Shown here: positions 15,448-23,465 of the stretch, one piece after another
Layout of the letters: each line of letters begins with the position of its first letter
Numbering within the stretch: the first letter of the stretch is position 1
Assembly: GCF_963511525.1 (NCBI RefSeq)
Contig: NZ_CAUPIY010000004.1
Location: forward strand, 124,001 to 188,000
Length of the DNA: 64,000 nt
Source: Mobiluncus sp963511525
Lineage (GTDB): Bacteria; Actinomycetota; Actinomycetes; Actinomycetales; Actinomycetaceae
Direction of reading: 5' to 3'
The notes under the pieces: model-generated
Told to the model about the DNA's origin: nothing
Database searches by the model: none
Seen by the model: the letters and a program-made list of their open reading frames with translations, nothing else
Program-made: the position numbers and the translations under genes

Positions 15448-16824
15448 ATGTCGTCAGTTCGCAAATCTAAGGCTCCTGGTCCCCGCCAGCCCGACAGTAT
15501 CGTCGCTTCTCCTGACCCTGCCATGATTGATGCCGCCCGCACCGAACCGGGCGGGATTCCAGTTCCAGTCGAAGATTTGCCCCTGACCGCGCTGCGCCCT
15601 GCCGCCCAAGCGGCTTTCACCGGCTACACCAGTCACGACCCGGAATACCGCCGCATCAAGTTTGCCCTGTTCGTAGCTAGTTTCGTGACTTTCGCGCAGA
15701 TTTATGAGGTGCAGGTGCTGCTGCCGGACATCTCGAAATTTTTCTCTATCTCCCCGGTCACGGCCTCGCTGGCGCTGTCGCTGACAACCCTGGCGTTGGC
15801 CATCTCGATGTTCTTTATCGGGCCGTCCTCGGAGCGTTTGGGGCGCCGCCCGATTATTTTGATTTCCCTGTTCGTGGCTTCCCTCCTGGGTATCATCTTA
15901 GGTTTTACCCCGAACTGGGGCTTTTTGATGGTCGGGCGTTTTCTGCAAGGCATGGCGTTGGCGGGTTTGCCCGCGGTGGCTACGGCTTACCTGGCCGAAG
16001 AAATCTGTCCGGCTGAGCTACCCAAAGCGGCCGGTTCCTACGTGGCCGGCACCGCGATTGGCGGTATGCTGGGCCGGATTATCTCCGGGTTTCTGTCTCA
16101 CCTGGTGGGATGGGACATGACCATCACTATTCTGGGTTGCATCGGCGTGGTCGGCACAGTGCTGGTGTGGCTGCTTTTACCCAAGCAAGAGGGTTTCTCT
16201 AAGGCCGAACCGGGGTTGAAAGCTCTGTTGCAACACACCAAGGACGTGCTAACTGAACCCGGTTTGGTGCTGCTGTTCGTCATTGCCGGCACCGCGTTAG
16301 GCGCTTATCAAAGCATCCTCAACATGATGCCCTACCGTTTGACCGACGCGCCCTACTTCATGGCGACCTGGATTGTTTCCCTGATTTTCCTGGTCAACCT
16401 GTTCGGTTCGGTCGCAGCATCCGCGGCGGGCAGTCTGGCTTCCCGTTTTGGACGGCGCGCCGTCGTCCCGCTCGCCGGCATCATCTATTTGGTGGGGATT
16501 TTGATGACTTTGGCAAGGCCGTTGTGGGCGATTTTTGCGGGGCTCATCGTGTTTACCATCGGGTTTTTTGCGGTTCATTCCGTAGCGACCGGCTGGGTCA
16601 CGGCTCGGGCGGTGTCCGGGGTGGGGGCCACCGGCCAGGCTTCGTCAGCCTACTCGATTGTTTACTATGCCGGCGGCTCGATTTTCGGCACCCTGGCTGG
16701 TTTTGGCTGGACCGCCCTAGGTTGGCTGGGAGTGGTAGTAATTTCCGGTTCCCTGGCAGTCGTGGTCATAATCCTGGCTTTGATTTTGCGCCACATCAAG
16801 CCGCTGTCCGCCTCCGGGTACTGA
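15448..16824 (+). CDS. MFS transporter, YnfM/arabinose-efflux-like
   Basis: 458 residues with 12 membrane segments after a 65-residue hydrophilic N-terminus. The motif A region is IGPSSERLGRRPIILIS; GRFLQGMALAGLPAVATAYLAEE is the YnfM-type helix 4-5 stretch; ASRFGRRAVVPLAG is the second-half motif. Likely a drug or sugar efflux pump; substrate unknown. The start is set at ATG 15448, although the frame is open upstream to 15403. Parts of this gene are duplicated in a broken copy at 23098-23370. Confidence 0.85.
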   Translation: MSSVRKSKAPGPRQPDSIVASPDPAMIDAARTEPGGIPVPVEDLPLTALRPAAQAAFTGYTSHDPEYRRIKFALFVASFVTFAQIYEVQVLLPDISKFFSISPVTASLALSLTTLALAISMFFIGPSSERLGRRPIILISLFVASLLGIILGFTPNWGFLMVGRFLQGMALAGLPAVATAYLAEEICPAELPKAAGSYVAGTAIGGMLGRIISGFLSHLVGWDMTITILGCIGVVGTVLVWLLLPKQEGFSKAEPGLKALLQHTKDVLTEPGLVLLFVIAGTALGAYQSILNMMPYRLTDAPYFMATWIVSLIFLVNLFGSVAASAAGSLASRFGRRAVVPLAGIIYLVGILMTLARPLWAIFAGLIVFTIGFFAVHSVATGWVTARAVSGVGATGQASSAYSIVYYAGGSIFGTLAGFGWTALGWLGVVVISGSLAVVVIILALILRHIKPLSASGY

Positions 16825-16874
16825 GCCGAGAGTTCCGCAATTCTGCAGCGCTTCTGGGGTTTCTCACCATCAAG

Positions 16875-17357
16875 TTACACGTGGGTGTGCCCGATAAAAT
16901 GCAGCATCTGGTGCGCGGCAGTGTCTTTCAGGGTGTAGCGCATCAAGCGCCCGTCACGATCGGCGCTAACCCAGCCTTCATCACGCAAGACCCGCAGCGC
17001 TTGTGAGGCTGCCGTCTGGGTAATACCCGCCGCGTTAGCTAAATCCTGTACGCAAGAACCGGGATAAATATGCATATAAGACAGCAGCTTCAGCCGGGTT
17101 AAATCGGCTAGCAATTCGAAGCGAGGTGCCCAGATGGTAGCAATCTCATCGATGTCTACCGGCTGCATTGGGGGGTGTGCCTGCCGGCCGTGGCGGGTCT
17201 GGTCTTCGTCGTAAGCTCCATCGGGTTCATGAGGTGTTCCGGTTTCGCGGGGCATCAGCTCCGTATCCGCCGCGCACTGACATCCCGCACCGGTTCCATG
17301 TGGATGGGTCAAGGCTTCGCGCAGGGCACGAATCTCGGCGGCAGGCAGCTGGCTCAT
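16875..17357 (-). CDS. ArsR/SmtB family metal-sensing repressor (probable nickel sensor)
   Basis: 160 residues. The winged-helix core is ELLADLTRLKLLSYMHIYPGSCVQDLANAAGITQTAASQALRVLRDEGWV. The C-terminal helix DTAAHQMLHFIGHTHV carries an Asp and several His, as in the alpha-5 metal site of SmtB/NmtR/KmtR proteins. A long N-terminal extension (about 70 residues) is rich in His, Cys and acidic residues (HPHGTGAGCQCAADTE), a possible additional metal site. It is divergent from a nik-like ABC importer. Metal identity (Ni or Co) is inferred from context. The ribosome site is AAGGAA. Confidence 0.83.
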   Translation of the reverse strand: MSQLPAAEIRALREALTHPHGTGAGCQCAADTELMPRETGTPHEPDGAYDEDQTRHGRQAHPPMQPVDIDEIATIWAPRFELLADLTRLKLLSYMHIYPGSCVQDLANAAGITQTAASQALRVLRDEGWVSADRDGRLMRYTLKDTAAHQMLHFIGHTHV

Positions 17358-17484
17358 GAATCTTTCCTTCCTAACACCTTTTCAATTGTGACATTATTCG
17401 CTTGATTTTGGCTCGTTATCTCTGGATTTCTCACCGTCAGGAGAATTGCCCCGCTACTAACCGCATGATAATATCTTTGCGAAC

Positions 17485-17510
17485 TGACATATGTCTATGT
17501 AGACATTATT
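17485..17510. promoter_or_regulatory. Candidate operator for the ArsR-type regulator
   Basis: Two overlapping inverted repeats, GACATATGTC (17486-17495) and TGTCTATGTAGACA (17492-17505), lie 47 bases before the solute-binding protein gene. The layout resembles ArsR/SmtB operators. Regulation of the importer by the divergent repressor is inferred. Confidence 0.5.
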
Positions 17511-17551
17511 AACCCTGCGCGAAAGCAATACGTTACACACAAGGAGCAGCT

Positions 17552-19195
17552 ATGTCCCACCCCTGCCACCCTGGCAAATTCAGCATAAAAACCCTAGCGG
17601 TCAGCGGCGCCGCCGTGGCGTTAGCTTTGAGTCTTACCGCTTGTCAAGGGGGCTCCTCCGCGAAAAACCCCGCCGCTGGCACCGACAAAGTCACGGCCGC
17701 CGATGAAATCACTCTGGCGGACGCTTATGAATTGGGAGGATACAACCCCACCAACGGCTACGCAGCACTCGGTGTATCCCCCATATATGAAGGCTTGTTG
17801 GGTTTGGAAAGCAAAGACCCTCATAAATTGCCGGAGCTGCGTCCGGTCTTGGCGACTACGTTGCCGACCTCTAACGCAGATAAAACCGAGTGGACCGTGG
17901 AAGTCCGTGACGGGGTAAAATTCTCAGACGGCAGTGACTTCGACGCCCAAGACGTGGTGGCTAACTACAAAGAAGCTATGAATCCCGCCACAGCCTCGGA
18001 AATCGGAGCTTCTTTCGATATGGTTGATCAGATTAACGCAGACGGGAATAAGGTCACTTTCAAACTAAAGTACCCTTACCCCGATTTCCCCTCTCGATTG
18101 TTGCTGGGACTGGCACCTGGTGAATATATGAAAGGTGGACTGGCGAGTGAATCTCCGCTGAACACCAAGCCCGTGGGCACCGGACCGTACGTCCTCGAAA
18201 CGCTTGACAGCCAGAAAGCCGTGTGGATAGCGAACCCTAAATACTGGGGTAAGGCTCCGCAAGTCAAGAAGCTGACGACGGTGTATGTTCCCGATGACGC
18301 AGCTCGCGTGGCCCGGATTCGCACCAAGGAATTCGACGGGTCGATTATCCCCCCGGCTTTGGCAAACAGCCTGAAAGACCTCCCAGACTACCAGGTAGTA
18401 TATGCGGATTCCGCAGACTGGCGCGGAATCAGCTTCCCCGGTAACAATGCGTTTTGTGCCGACCTGCAGGCTCGGATAGCCATGAATGAAGCCGTGAACC
18501 GTCCAGAAATCATCAAAAAAGTACTGTTTGGGGCGGGCAAACCAGCATACACTCCAGTTTCTGGGGTTTACGAGGCTTACGTCCCGGAAGCACAGTTTAA
18601 GTTTGACCTGGAGGGCGCCAAGAAGCGCCTGGATCAGGCCGGCTGGAAAGTCGGTGCGGACGGGATTCGCGAAAAAGACGGCCAGCGTGCCGCTTTCACC
18701 CTGGCTTACACCTCCAATGACACAGTGCGCCGTGACCTTTCGGTGGCTTTCGCCGCCGCCATGAAACCACTGGGCGTAGACGTGAAACTGGAAGGAACGA
18801 CTTGGGATGCGTTGGATGGACGCCTGGACAAAGTCGGTATCTTGTTGGGCGGCGGCGACAAGCCGTACTCCATCGACACCCAGGTGTACTCAATTCTGCA
18901 CACCCGCGAAGCAAACACCTCGCAGTACGATAACCCCGGCAACTACGGCTCTCCGGAAATGGATAAAATCTTGGAGCAGGCACGCAAATCCGGAGATGAA
19001 TCCGAACGCGTGAAGCTATACCAGCAAGCCCAAAAGCAGTATTTGGAAGCCCCAAACCACGTGTTCCTGGCATTCTTGCAACACACCTATGTCACCCGTG
19101 ATGCCGGTTGGAAGACCGGGAATCTGACGGTAGAGCCGCACTCCCATGGCGTGAATTGGGGTCCGTGGTGGAACTTAGGGCAATGGGAGAAATAA
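17552..19195 (+). CDS. ABC transporter substrate-binding lipoprotein, nickel/peptide family (SBP_bac_5)
   Basis: 547 residues. Lipoprotein signal with lipobox LTAC, then an extracellular solute-binding protein family 5 fold: ADAYELGGYNPTNGYAALG, WTVEVRDGVKFSDGSDFDAQDVV and PVGTGPYVLE are family signatures. The C-terminus HSHGVNWGPWWN is His/Trp rich, which might contribute to metal binding. Family members bind peptides or nickel chelates; nickel is favoured because of the divergent metal sensor and the hydrogenase locus in the same window. First gene of the operon, with an AAGGAG ribosome site. It overlaps the permease gene by 13 bases. Confidence 0.82.
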   Translation: MSHPCHPGKFSIKTLAVSGAAVALALSLTACQGGSSAKNPAAGTDKVTAADEITLADAYELGGYNPTNGYAALGVSPIYEGLLGLESKDPHKLPELRPVLATTLPTSNADKTEWTVEVRDGVKFSDGSDFDAQDVVANYKEAMNPATASEIGASFDMVDQINADGNKVTFKLKYPYPDFPSRLLLGLAPGEYMKGGLASESPLNTKPVGTGPYVLETLDSQKAVWIANPKYWGKAPQVKKLTTVYVPDDAARVARIRTKEFDGSIIPPALANSLKDLPDYQVVYADSADWRGISFPGNNAFCADLQARIAMNEAVNRPEIIKKVLFGAGKPAYTPVSGVYEAYVPEAQFKFDLEGAKKRLDQAGWKVGADGIREKDGQRAAFTLAYTSNDTVRRDLSVAFAAAMKPLGVDVKLEGTTWDALDGRLDKVGILLGGGDKPYSIDTQVYSILHTREANTSQYDNPGNYGSPEMDKILEQARKSGDESERVKLYQQAQKQYLEAPNHVFLAFLQHTYVTRDAGWKTGNLTVEPHSHGVNWGPWWNLGQWEK

Positions 19196-20196
19196 GCGCC
19201 GGAATAACTCTGCGCCAGGCGCGTCGCCACGAGCGACGCCACCAGGTGTGGATTTTGGTGCGCAACCGCCTGTTGGTGTTGCCGGTGCTGCTGGTGGCGA
19301 TTTCAGTAGGTGTTTTCCTGCTCGCCGCCGTATCACCCTTGAACCCGCTGGTGGCGTACTTGGGGGATCGCTATCAGTTCCTCAGCGCCACCCAGCGGGA
19401 ATCCATCGCGAAGGCACTTAATTTGGATCAATCCTGGCACGGAGCCTGGTTGGCTTGGGCCAGCGATCTGATTCATGGCAATTTGGGGTATTCGCGCACC
19501 TATAATCAGCCCGTCGTGCAAGTCTTGGCAGAACGCTGCGAAGCCACCCTGGCGCTATCGGGTGTGGGTCTGGTTCTGGCTTTCGTGCTGAGTATCGTAT
19601 TGGGGATACTCGGGCTGCGGTGGAACTGGCTGGGACGCGTATTCCAAGCTCTCATGCTGTTTGTCCAAGCCATCCCCCCGTTCGTGTTGGCTTTGGGAGC
19701 TGTGTTATTCCTGGCTTTGGGAACCGGATGGTTCCCCGCTGGGGGGCGCACAGGTCCAGATGCCACCTCGGCATGGGAGTGGTCGTATCTAATTTTGCCT
19801 GCCAGCGTGCTGGCGTTAACCCAAATGCCGTGGATGCTGTTGACCTTGTGGGAACGCGCCCAAGAGAATCTCCATTCCGACTGGTGGAAAGCCGGGATTC
19901 AACGCGGGATTCCGCGAAGCACCTTAATCCGCCGTTCTGTCCTGCCGCTGTCACTGGCTCCCACCATCACCATGGTGGGAATGCGCCTGCCGGAACTGAT
20001 TGTCGGCGCGGTGCTGGTCGAGGAAGTGTTTTCTTGGGGTGGGCTGGCAGCCGCGCTGGTAGCTTCGGCAAAAGGATTGGATTTACCGCTGCTGACTTTC
20101 CTGACTTTGGCATCGGCGGCGCTGGTAATTATCGGCAATCTGGTCGCCGATGTTTTGTATCTCTATTTCGATCCACGGGTGCGATATGAATCTTAA
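19183..20196 (+). CDS. ABC transporter permease, NikB/DppB type
   Basis: 337 residues with six membrane segments. RNRLLVLPVLLVAISVGVFLLA is the first helix; LNLDQSWHGAWLAWASDLIHGNLGYSRTYNQPV is the DppB-type periplasmic region; the cytoplasmic EAA-like loop is WWKAGIQRGIPRSTLIRRSVLP. ATG 19183 lies inside the 3' end of the binding-protein gene and follows a TTAGGG site; the longer upstream frame overlaps that gene. It overlaps the fused permease-ATPase gene by 11 bases. Confidence 0.88.
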   Translation: MGEISAGITLRQARRHERRHQVWILVRNRLLVLPVLLVAISVGVFLLAAVSPLNPLVAYLGDRYQFLSATQRESIAKALNLDQSWHGAWLAWASDLIHGNLGYSRTYNQPVVQVLAERCEATLALSGVGLVLAFVLSIVLGILGLRWNWLGRVFQALMLFVQAIPPFVLALGAVLFLALGTGWFPAGGRTGPDATSAWEWSYLILPASVLALTQMPWMLLTLWERAQENLHSDWWKAGIQRGIPRSTLIRRSVLPLSLAPTITMVGMRLPELIVGAVLVEEVFSWGGLAAALVASAKGLDLPLLTFLTLASAALVIIGNLVADVLYLYFDPRVRYES

Positions 20197-22927
20197 GTTG
20201 ACCTCCCCTTCTGCGCTGAGAAAGGCATTTAGTCCCAGTCGGCTGGCTTTCTATGCCCTGGTGTTGTTGCTGCTCTACGCCGCAATCTTGCCGTTTTTTG
20301 CCGGCACGGATTTGCACGAGGCGGATTTGTCACAAGCACGGTTGGCTCCCAGCGCCGCGCACTGGTTCGGCACTGACTTGGCGGGGCATGATTTGTTGGT
20401 GCGCGTGGCTTTGGGTCTGCGGGTCAGCATTTTCGTGGCGGCAGTCTGCGCCGTGGTTTCCACAGTAATTGGGGTACTCATCGGAGCCGTGGCAGCCTCC
20501 TGGGGTGGAAAAGTCGACTCGTTACTGATGCGTTTTACCGACACGATTAACGCGTTGCCCCAACTGCTGCTGGGCATTGCGATTGTGGCGTTTTACCCCG
20601 GTTCTCTCGTGGCGATTATCGCTTCGATTGCCTTGGTGCACTGGTCGCCGGTAGCGCGTATTGTGCGTTCGATTGCACTATCCACACGTGAATTGGAATA
20701 TGTAGAGGCCGCGTATCTGGCGGGCGCGAGCCACTGGCAAGTGGCGCGCAAACACCTGCTACCTTCGGTATTCGGTCAGATGAAAGTCAGTGTCGTGCTG
20801 CTGTTCCCCCACGCAATTTGGCACGAATCTACCCTGTCTTTCCTAGGGCTGGGGATTTCCCCCGACCAGCCTTCGCTGGGCACCCTGCTAGAGGTGGCGC
20901 GCACGGAAATCCTGATTGGCTGCTGGTGGGAACTGGTGTTTCCGGCAGGCGCCTTGGTTTCGTTGACCCTGCTCATTTTCGGATGGGCCTCGGGTTTGGG
21001 CAAGGCTTCGCGCGGAGCAGCCGGAGAGGCAGATTCTGCAGAGTCCGACACATTAGTAGGGGATTTGAGTGTTGCCGCCAGCGGCGTTGCCCGGTGTGTG
21101 CATGAGGCTCCGGCCGGGGAACCAGACGAAAATACCACCCCACCCGCCTTGGAATTCCGGGATTTGAGCGTGACGGTTCCCTGCTCTGGCTGGATTTCTG
21201 AGCAGCGTCATGAAGCCCCGACTGACAGCACCGCCGCAACGCTAACATCGACAGCCAATTCCCCCACGGAACGCGACCTGGTTTTGGAAGACCACGTGAA
21301 CCTACAGGTCAAGCCCGGTGAACTACATGTGCTACTGGGACAATCCGGAGCGGGGAAATCGATTCTGGCGAAAACCGCCACCGGGATGCTGCCCGGAAAG
21401 ATGCAGGTCAGCGGCCAAGTCAGCGTCAGCGGGATAACACTGTATGGCAAAAACTGCCCGTGGCCAGCGATTCGCGGGCGTCTCATCGCGGTGGCGTCCC
21501 AATCCAGCGCCACAGCTTTTGCACCGAACCGTACCATTGGCGACCAACTGGAGGAGGCCATAAAACTACTACAGCATCGTAACTGGGCAGAGTTGCTTTC
21601 CGGGCAGACAGCCGAAGGCTTCGCTTCCTCAGAGGTAGACGACTCGGCTTCCACCAGGGATGCCACGCCACAGCGAACGGCGCAAGTCCCGTCTCGGGGT
21701 GAGGCCTCCGAGCCCGCAACCGTGACCGAATTGTGCGAAATGACGGGCTTTCCCACGGACTCCCTCGCGGCTTATCCGCACGAGTTGTCCGGCGGCATGT
21801 TGACTCGGGCAAACCTGGCGCTGGCTTTGGCGGGGAACCCCGCAGTTTTGATTGCCGATGAGGTCACCGCCGGATTGGACGAAACACGCCGCGACCAGAT
21901 TTGGCAGCTGTTGCGAAAGTTAGCAGACCGGGGTCTGGCAGTGTTGACCATCACCCACGATTTGGCGTTGTTGCTGGATTTGTCTCTGGCAGATCAGGTG
22001 ACAGTGCTGGGTCACGGTCAGGTGTTGGAGCAAGGCACAGCAACGCAGGTGCTAGATACGCCACTGCATCCTTATACGCGGGAACTATTAGCAGCTTTGC
22101 CACGGAATATGGCACGAGACGGGGTCTATGTATCCGGGCAGCACCACACTTCTGACAACGAGAGTCAACTCCTACTGGCGCCTGTGGAAACCGCAATCAC
22201 CAGCACCAACTTGTCTGTAACCGGAGAATCACCGCAGACATCCGACGTAACCCACGAAACCGTATTGGAAGTGCGCGACCTCACCGTCGGTTATCACGGA
22301 GTCCCGGTGGTGAAAGGCTTTAATCTCAGCCTGCACCGCGGCGAAACCGTGGGGTGGTTCGGAGACTCTGGTTGTGGCAAAACCACTACCGCCAGGGCGA
22401 TTGCCGGACGCCTCACTCCCTTGGCAGGCCAGATTCGCTGGTGTGAATCAGGGGAAACGGCCACACTGCCAGGCAATAGCTCCGCCACCAAACAGCGCCC
22501 ACGCGCGGCGGTGCAACCCGGAGTCGCGATGCTGTTCCAGTCGCCTCGGCGCTCCGTGAATCCGCGTTGGACACTGGGGCAAATCATTGAGGAACCGTTA
22601 GTTTACGCGGATGTTCCGCCCGATGTGCGGCGCGAGCAAGGCGCTAAAATCTGCAATGAGCTGGGGATTCCCTCTGAGTTCAGGCGGCGCTTCCCGGCGG
22701 AAGTCTCAGAGGGACAGCTGCAGCGCGTTGCTTTGGCCAGATGTTTATTGACCAATCCCACGGTGTTGATTTGTGACGAGGCCACTGCCATGCTGGACAC
22801 TTTCAGTACCGCTAGCCTGGTGCGGGCGATTCAGCGACGCTCGGCGCGGGGGCTCGCGGTTATAGCGATTAGCCACGACCGGGAACTTCTGGATTACTGG
22901 GCTGATTGTAGCCTTGACCTGGACTAA
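20186..22927 (+). CDS. Fused ABC importer: NikC/DppC-type permease + two ABC ATPase domains
   Basis: 913 residues combining three usually separate subunits. Residues 1 to about 280 form a DppC-type permease (HWFGTDLAGHDLLVRVALGLR; EAA loop YVEAAYLAGASHWQVARKHL). A linker leads to ATPase 1 (about 320-640) with Walker A GQSGAGKSI, signature LSGGMLTRANLA and Walker B VLIADEVTAGLD. ATPase 2 (about 695-913) has Walker A GDSGCGKTT, signature SEGQLQRVALAR and Walker B VLICDEATAMLD. The frame is open with no stop or frameshift, so the fusion looks real. ATPase 1 has an unusual inserted Ser/Ala-rich stretch before its signature. With the binding protein and NikB-type permease it forms a three-gene importer. 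Confidence 0.9.
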   Translation: MNLKLTSPSALRKAFSPSRLAFYALVLLLLYAAILPFFAGTDLHEADLSQARLAPSAAHWFGTDLAGHDLLVRVALGLRVSIFVAAVCAVVSTVIGVLIGAVAASWGGKVDSLLMRFTDTINALPQLLLGIAIVAFYPGSLVAIIASIALVHWSPVARIVRSIALSTRELEYVEAAYLAGASHWQVARKHLLPSVFGQMKVSVVLLFPHAIWHESTLSFLGLGISPDQPSLGTLLEVARTEILIGCWWELVFPAGALVSLTLLIFGWASGLGKASRGAAGEADSAESDTLVGDLSVAASGVARCVHEAPAGEPDENTTPPALEFRDLSVTVPCSGWISEQRHEAPTDSTAATLTSTANSPTERDLVLEDHVNLQVKPGELHVLLGQSGAGKSILAKTATGMLPGKMQVSGQVSVSGITLYGKNCPWPAIRGRLIAVASQSSATAFAPNRTIGDQLEEAIKLLQHRNWAELLSGQTAEGFASSEVDDSASTRDATPQRTAQVPSRGEASEPATVTELCEMTGFPTDSLAAYPHELSGGMLTRANLALALAGNPAVLIADEVTAGLDETRRDQIWQLLRKLADRGLAVLTITHDLALLLDLSLADQVTVLGHGQVLEQGTATQVLDTPLHPYTRELLAALPRNMARDGVYVSGQHHTSDNESQLLLAPVETAITSTNLSVTGESPQTSDVTHETVLEVRDLTVGYHGVPVVKGFNLSLHRGETVGWFGDSGCGKTTTARAIAGRLTPLAGQIRWCESGETATLPGNSSATKQRPRAAVQPGVAMLFQSPRRSVNPRWTLGQIIEEPLVYADVPPDVRREQGAKICNELGIPSEFRRRFPAEVSEGQLQRVALARCLLTNPTVLICDEATAMLDTFSTASLVRAIQRRSARGLAVIAISHDRELLDYWADCSLDLD

Positions 22928-23097
22928 TCTGCGCCCCGCTGCGACATTAATTCCCTGTTTCGCCACCTTCTGCAGCCCTGCAGCATCGCGAAGCCGGTCA
23001 TGATTTTCCGGAACCGGATTCCCCCGCCAAGCCGGTTATTTTCCCGCCGGAATATCCAAGTCGATGCCTTTCAGGATTTCTTTGCGGAACTCATCGT
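22928..23097. other. Gap after the fused ABC importer
   Basis: No gene or terminator is clear. On the minus strand, a short stretch ending at 23036 reads as a plausible protein C-terminus (EFRKEILKGIDLDIPAGK then stop), perhaps a remnant of another gene brought in with the adjacent duplication. It is too short to assign. Confidence 0.35.
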
Positions 23098-23370
23098 GGC
23101 CGAGGAAATCTGTCCGGCTGAGCTACCCAAAGCGGCGGGTTCCTACGTGGCCGGCACCGCGATTGGCGGCATGCTGGGCCGGATTATCTCCGGGTTTCTG
23201 TCTCACCTGGTGGGATGGGACATGACCATCACTATTCTGGATTGCATCGGCGCGGTCGGCACGGTGCTGGCTGGGAGTGGTGGCGATTTCTGGTTCCCTG
23301 GCAGTTTTGGTCATCATCCTGGCTTTGATTTTGCGCCACATCAAGCCGCTGTCTGCCTCCGGGTACTAAA
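23098..23370 (+). pseudogene. Internally deleted duplicate of the YnfM-like MFS gene
   Basis: Bases 23098 to about 23268 match 15991-16161 of the intact transporter at over 95% by eye (GAAATCTGTCCGGCTGAGCT and on). The sequence then jumps to the transporter's last ~100 bases (GCTGGGAGTGGT... to the final codons SASGY), skipping about 560 bases and shifting frame at the joint. There is no start codon in context, so it is not functional. It is a recent partial duplication judging by its similarity. Confidence 0.85.
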
Positions 23371-23465
23371 CTTCGCGAAAACCAGTTAACCGTACCCACC
23401 CCGGACCTAAACTGTAACGGTGCGAGCGATGCTCGCGACACGTATCCCTAGTGAGGAACAATCAA

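Noticed and set aside
23036..23103. Minus-strand peptide EFRKEILKGIDLDIPAGK followed by a stop, as a gene remnant
   Set aside because: Only about 20 codons, partly overlapping the duplicated MFS sequence; too short to separate from chance.
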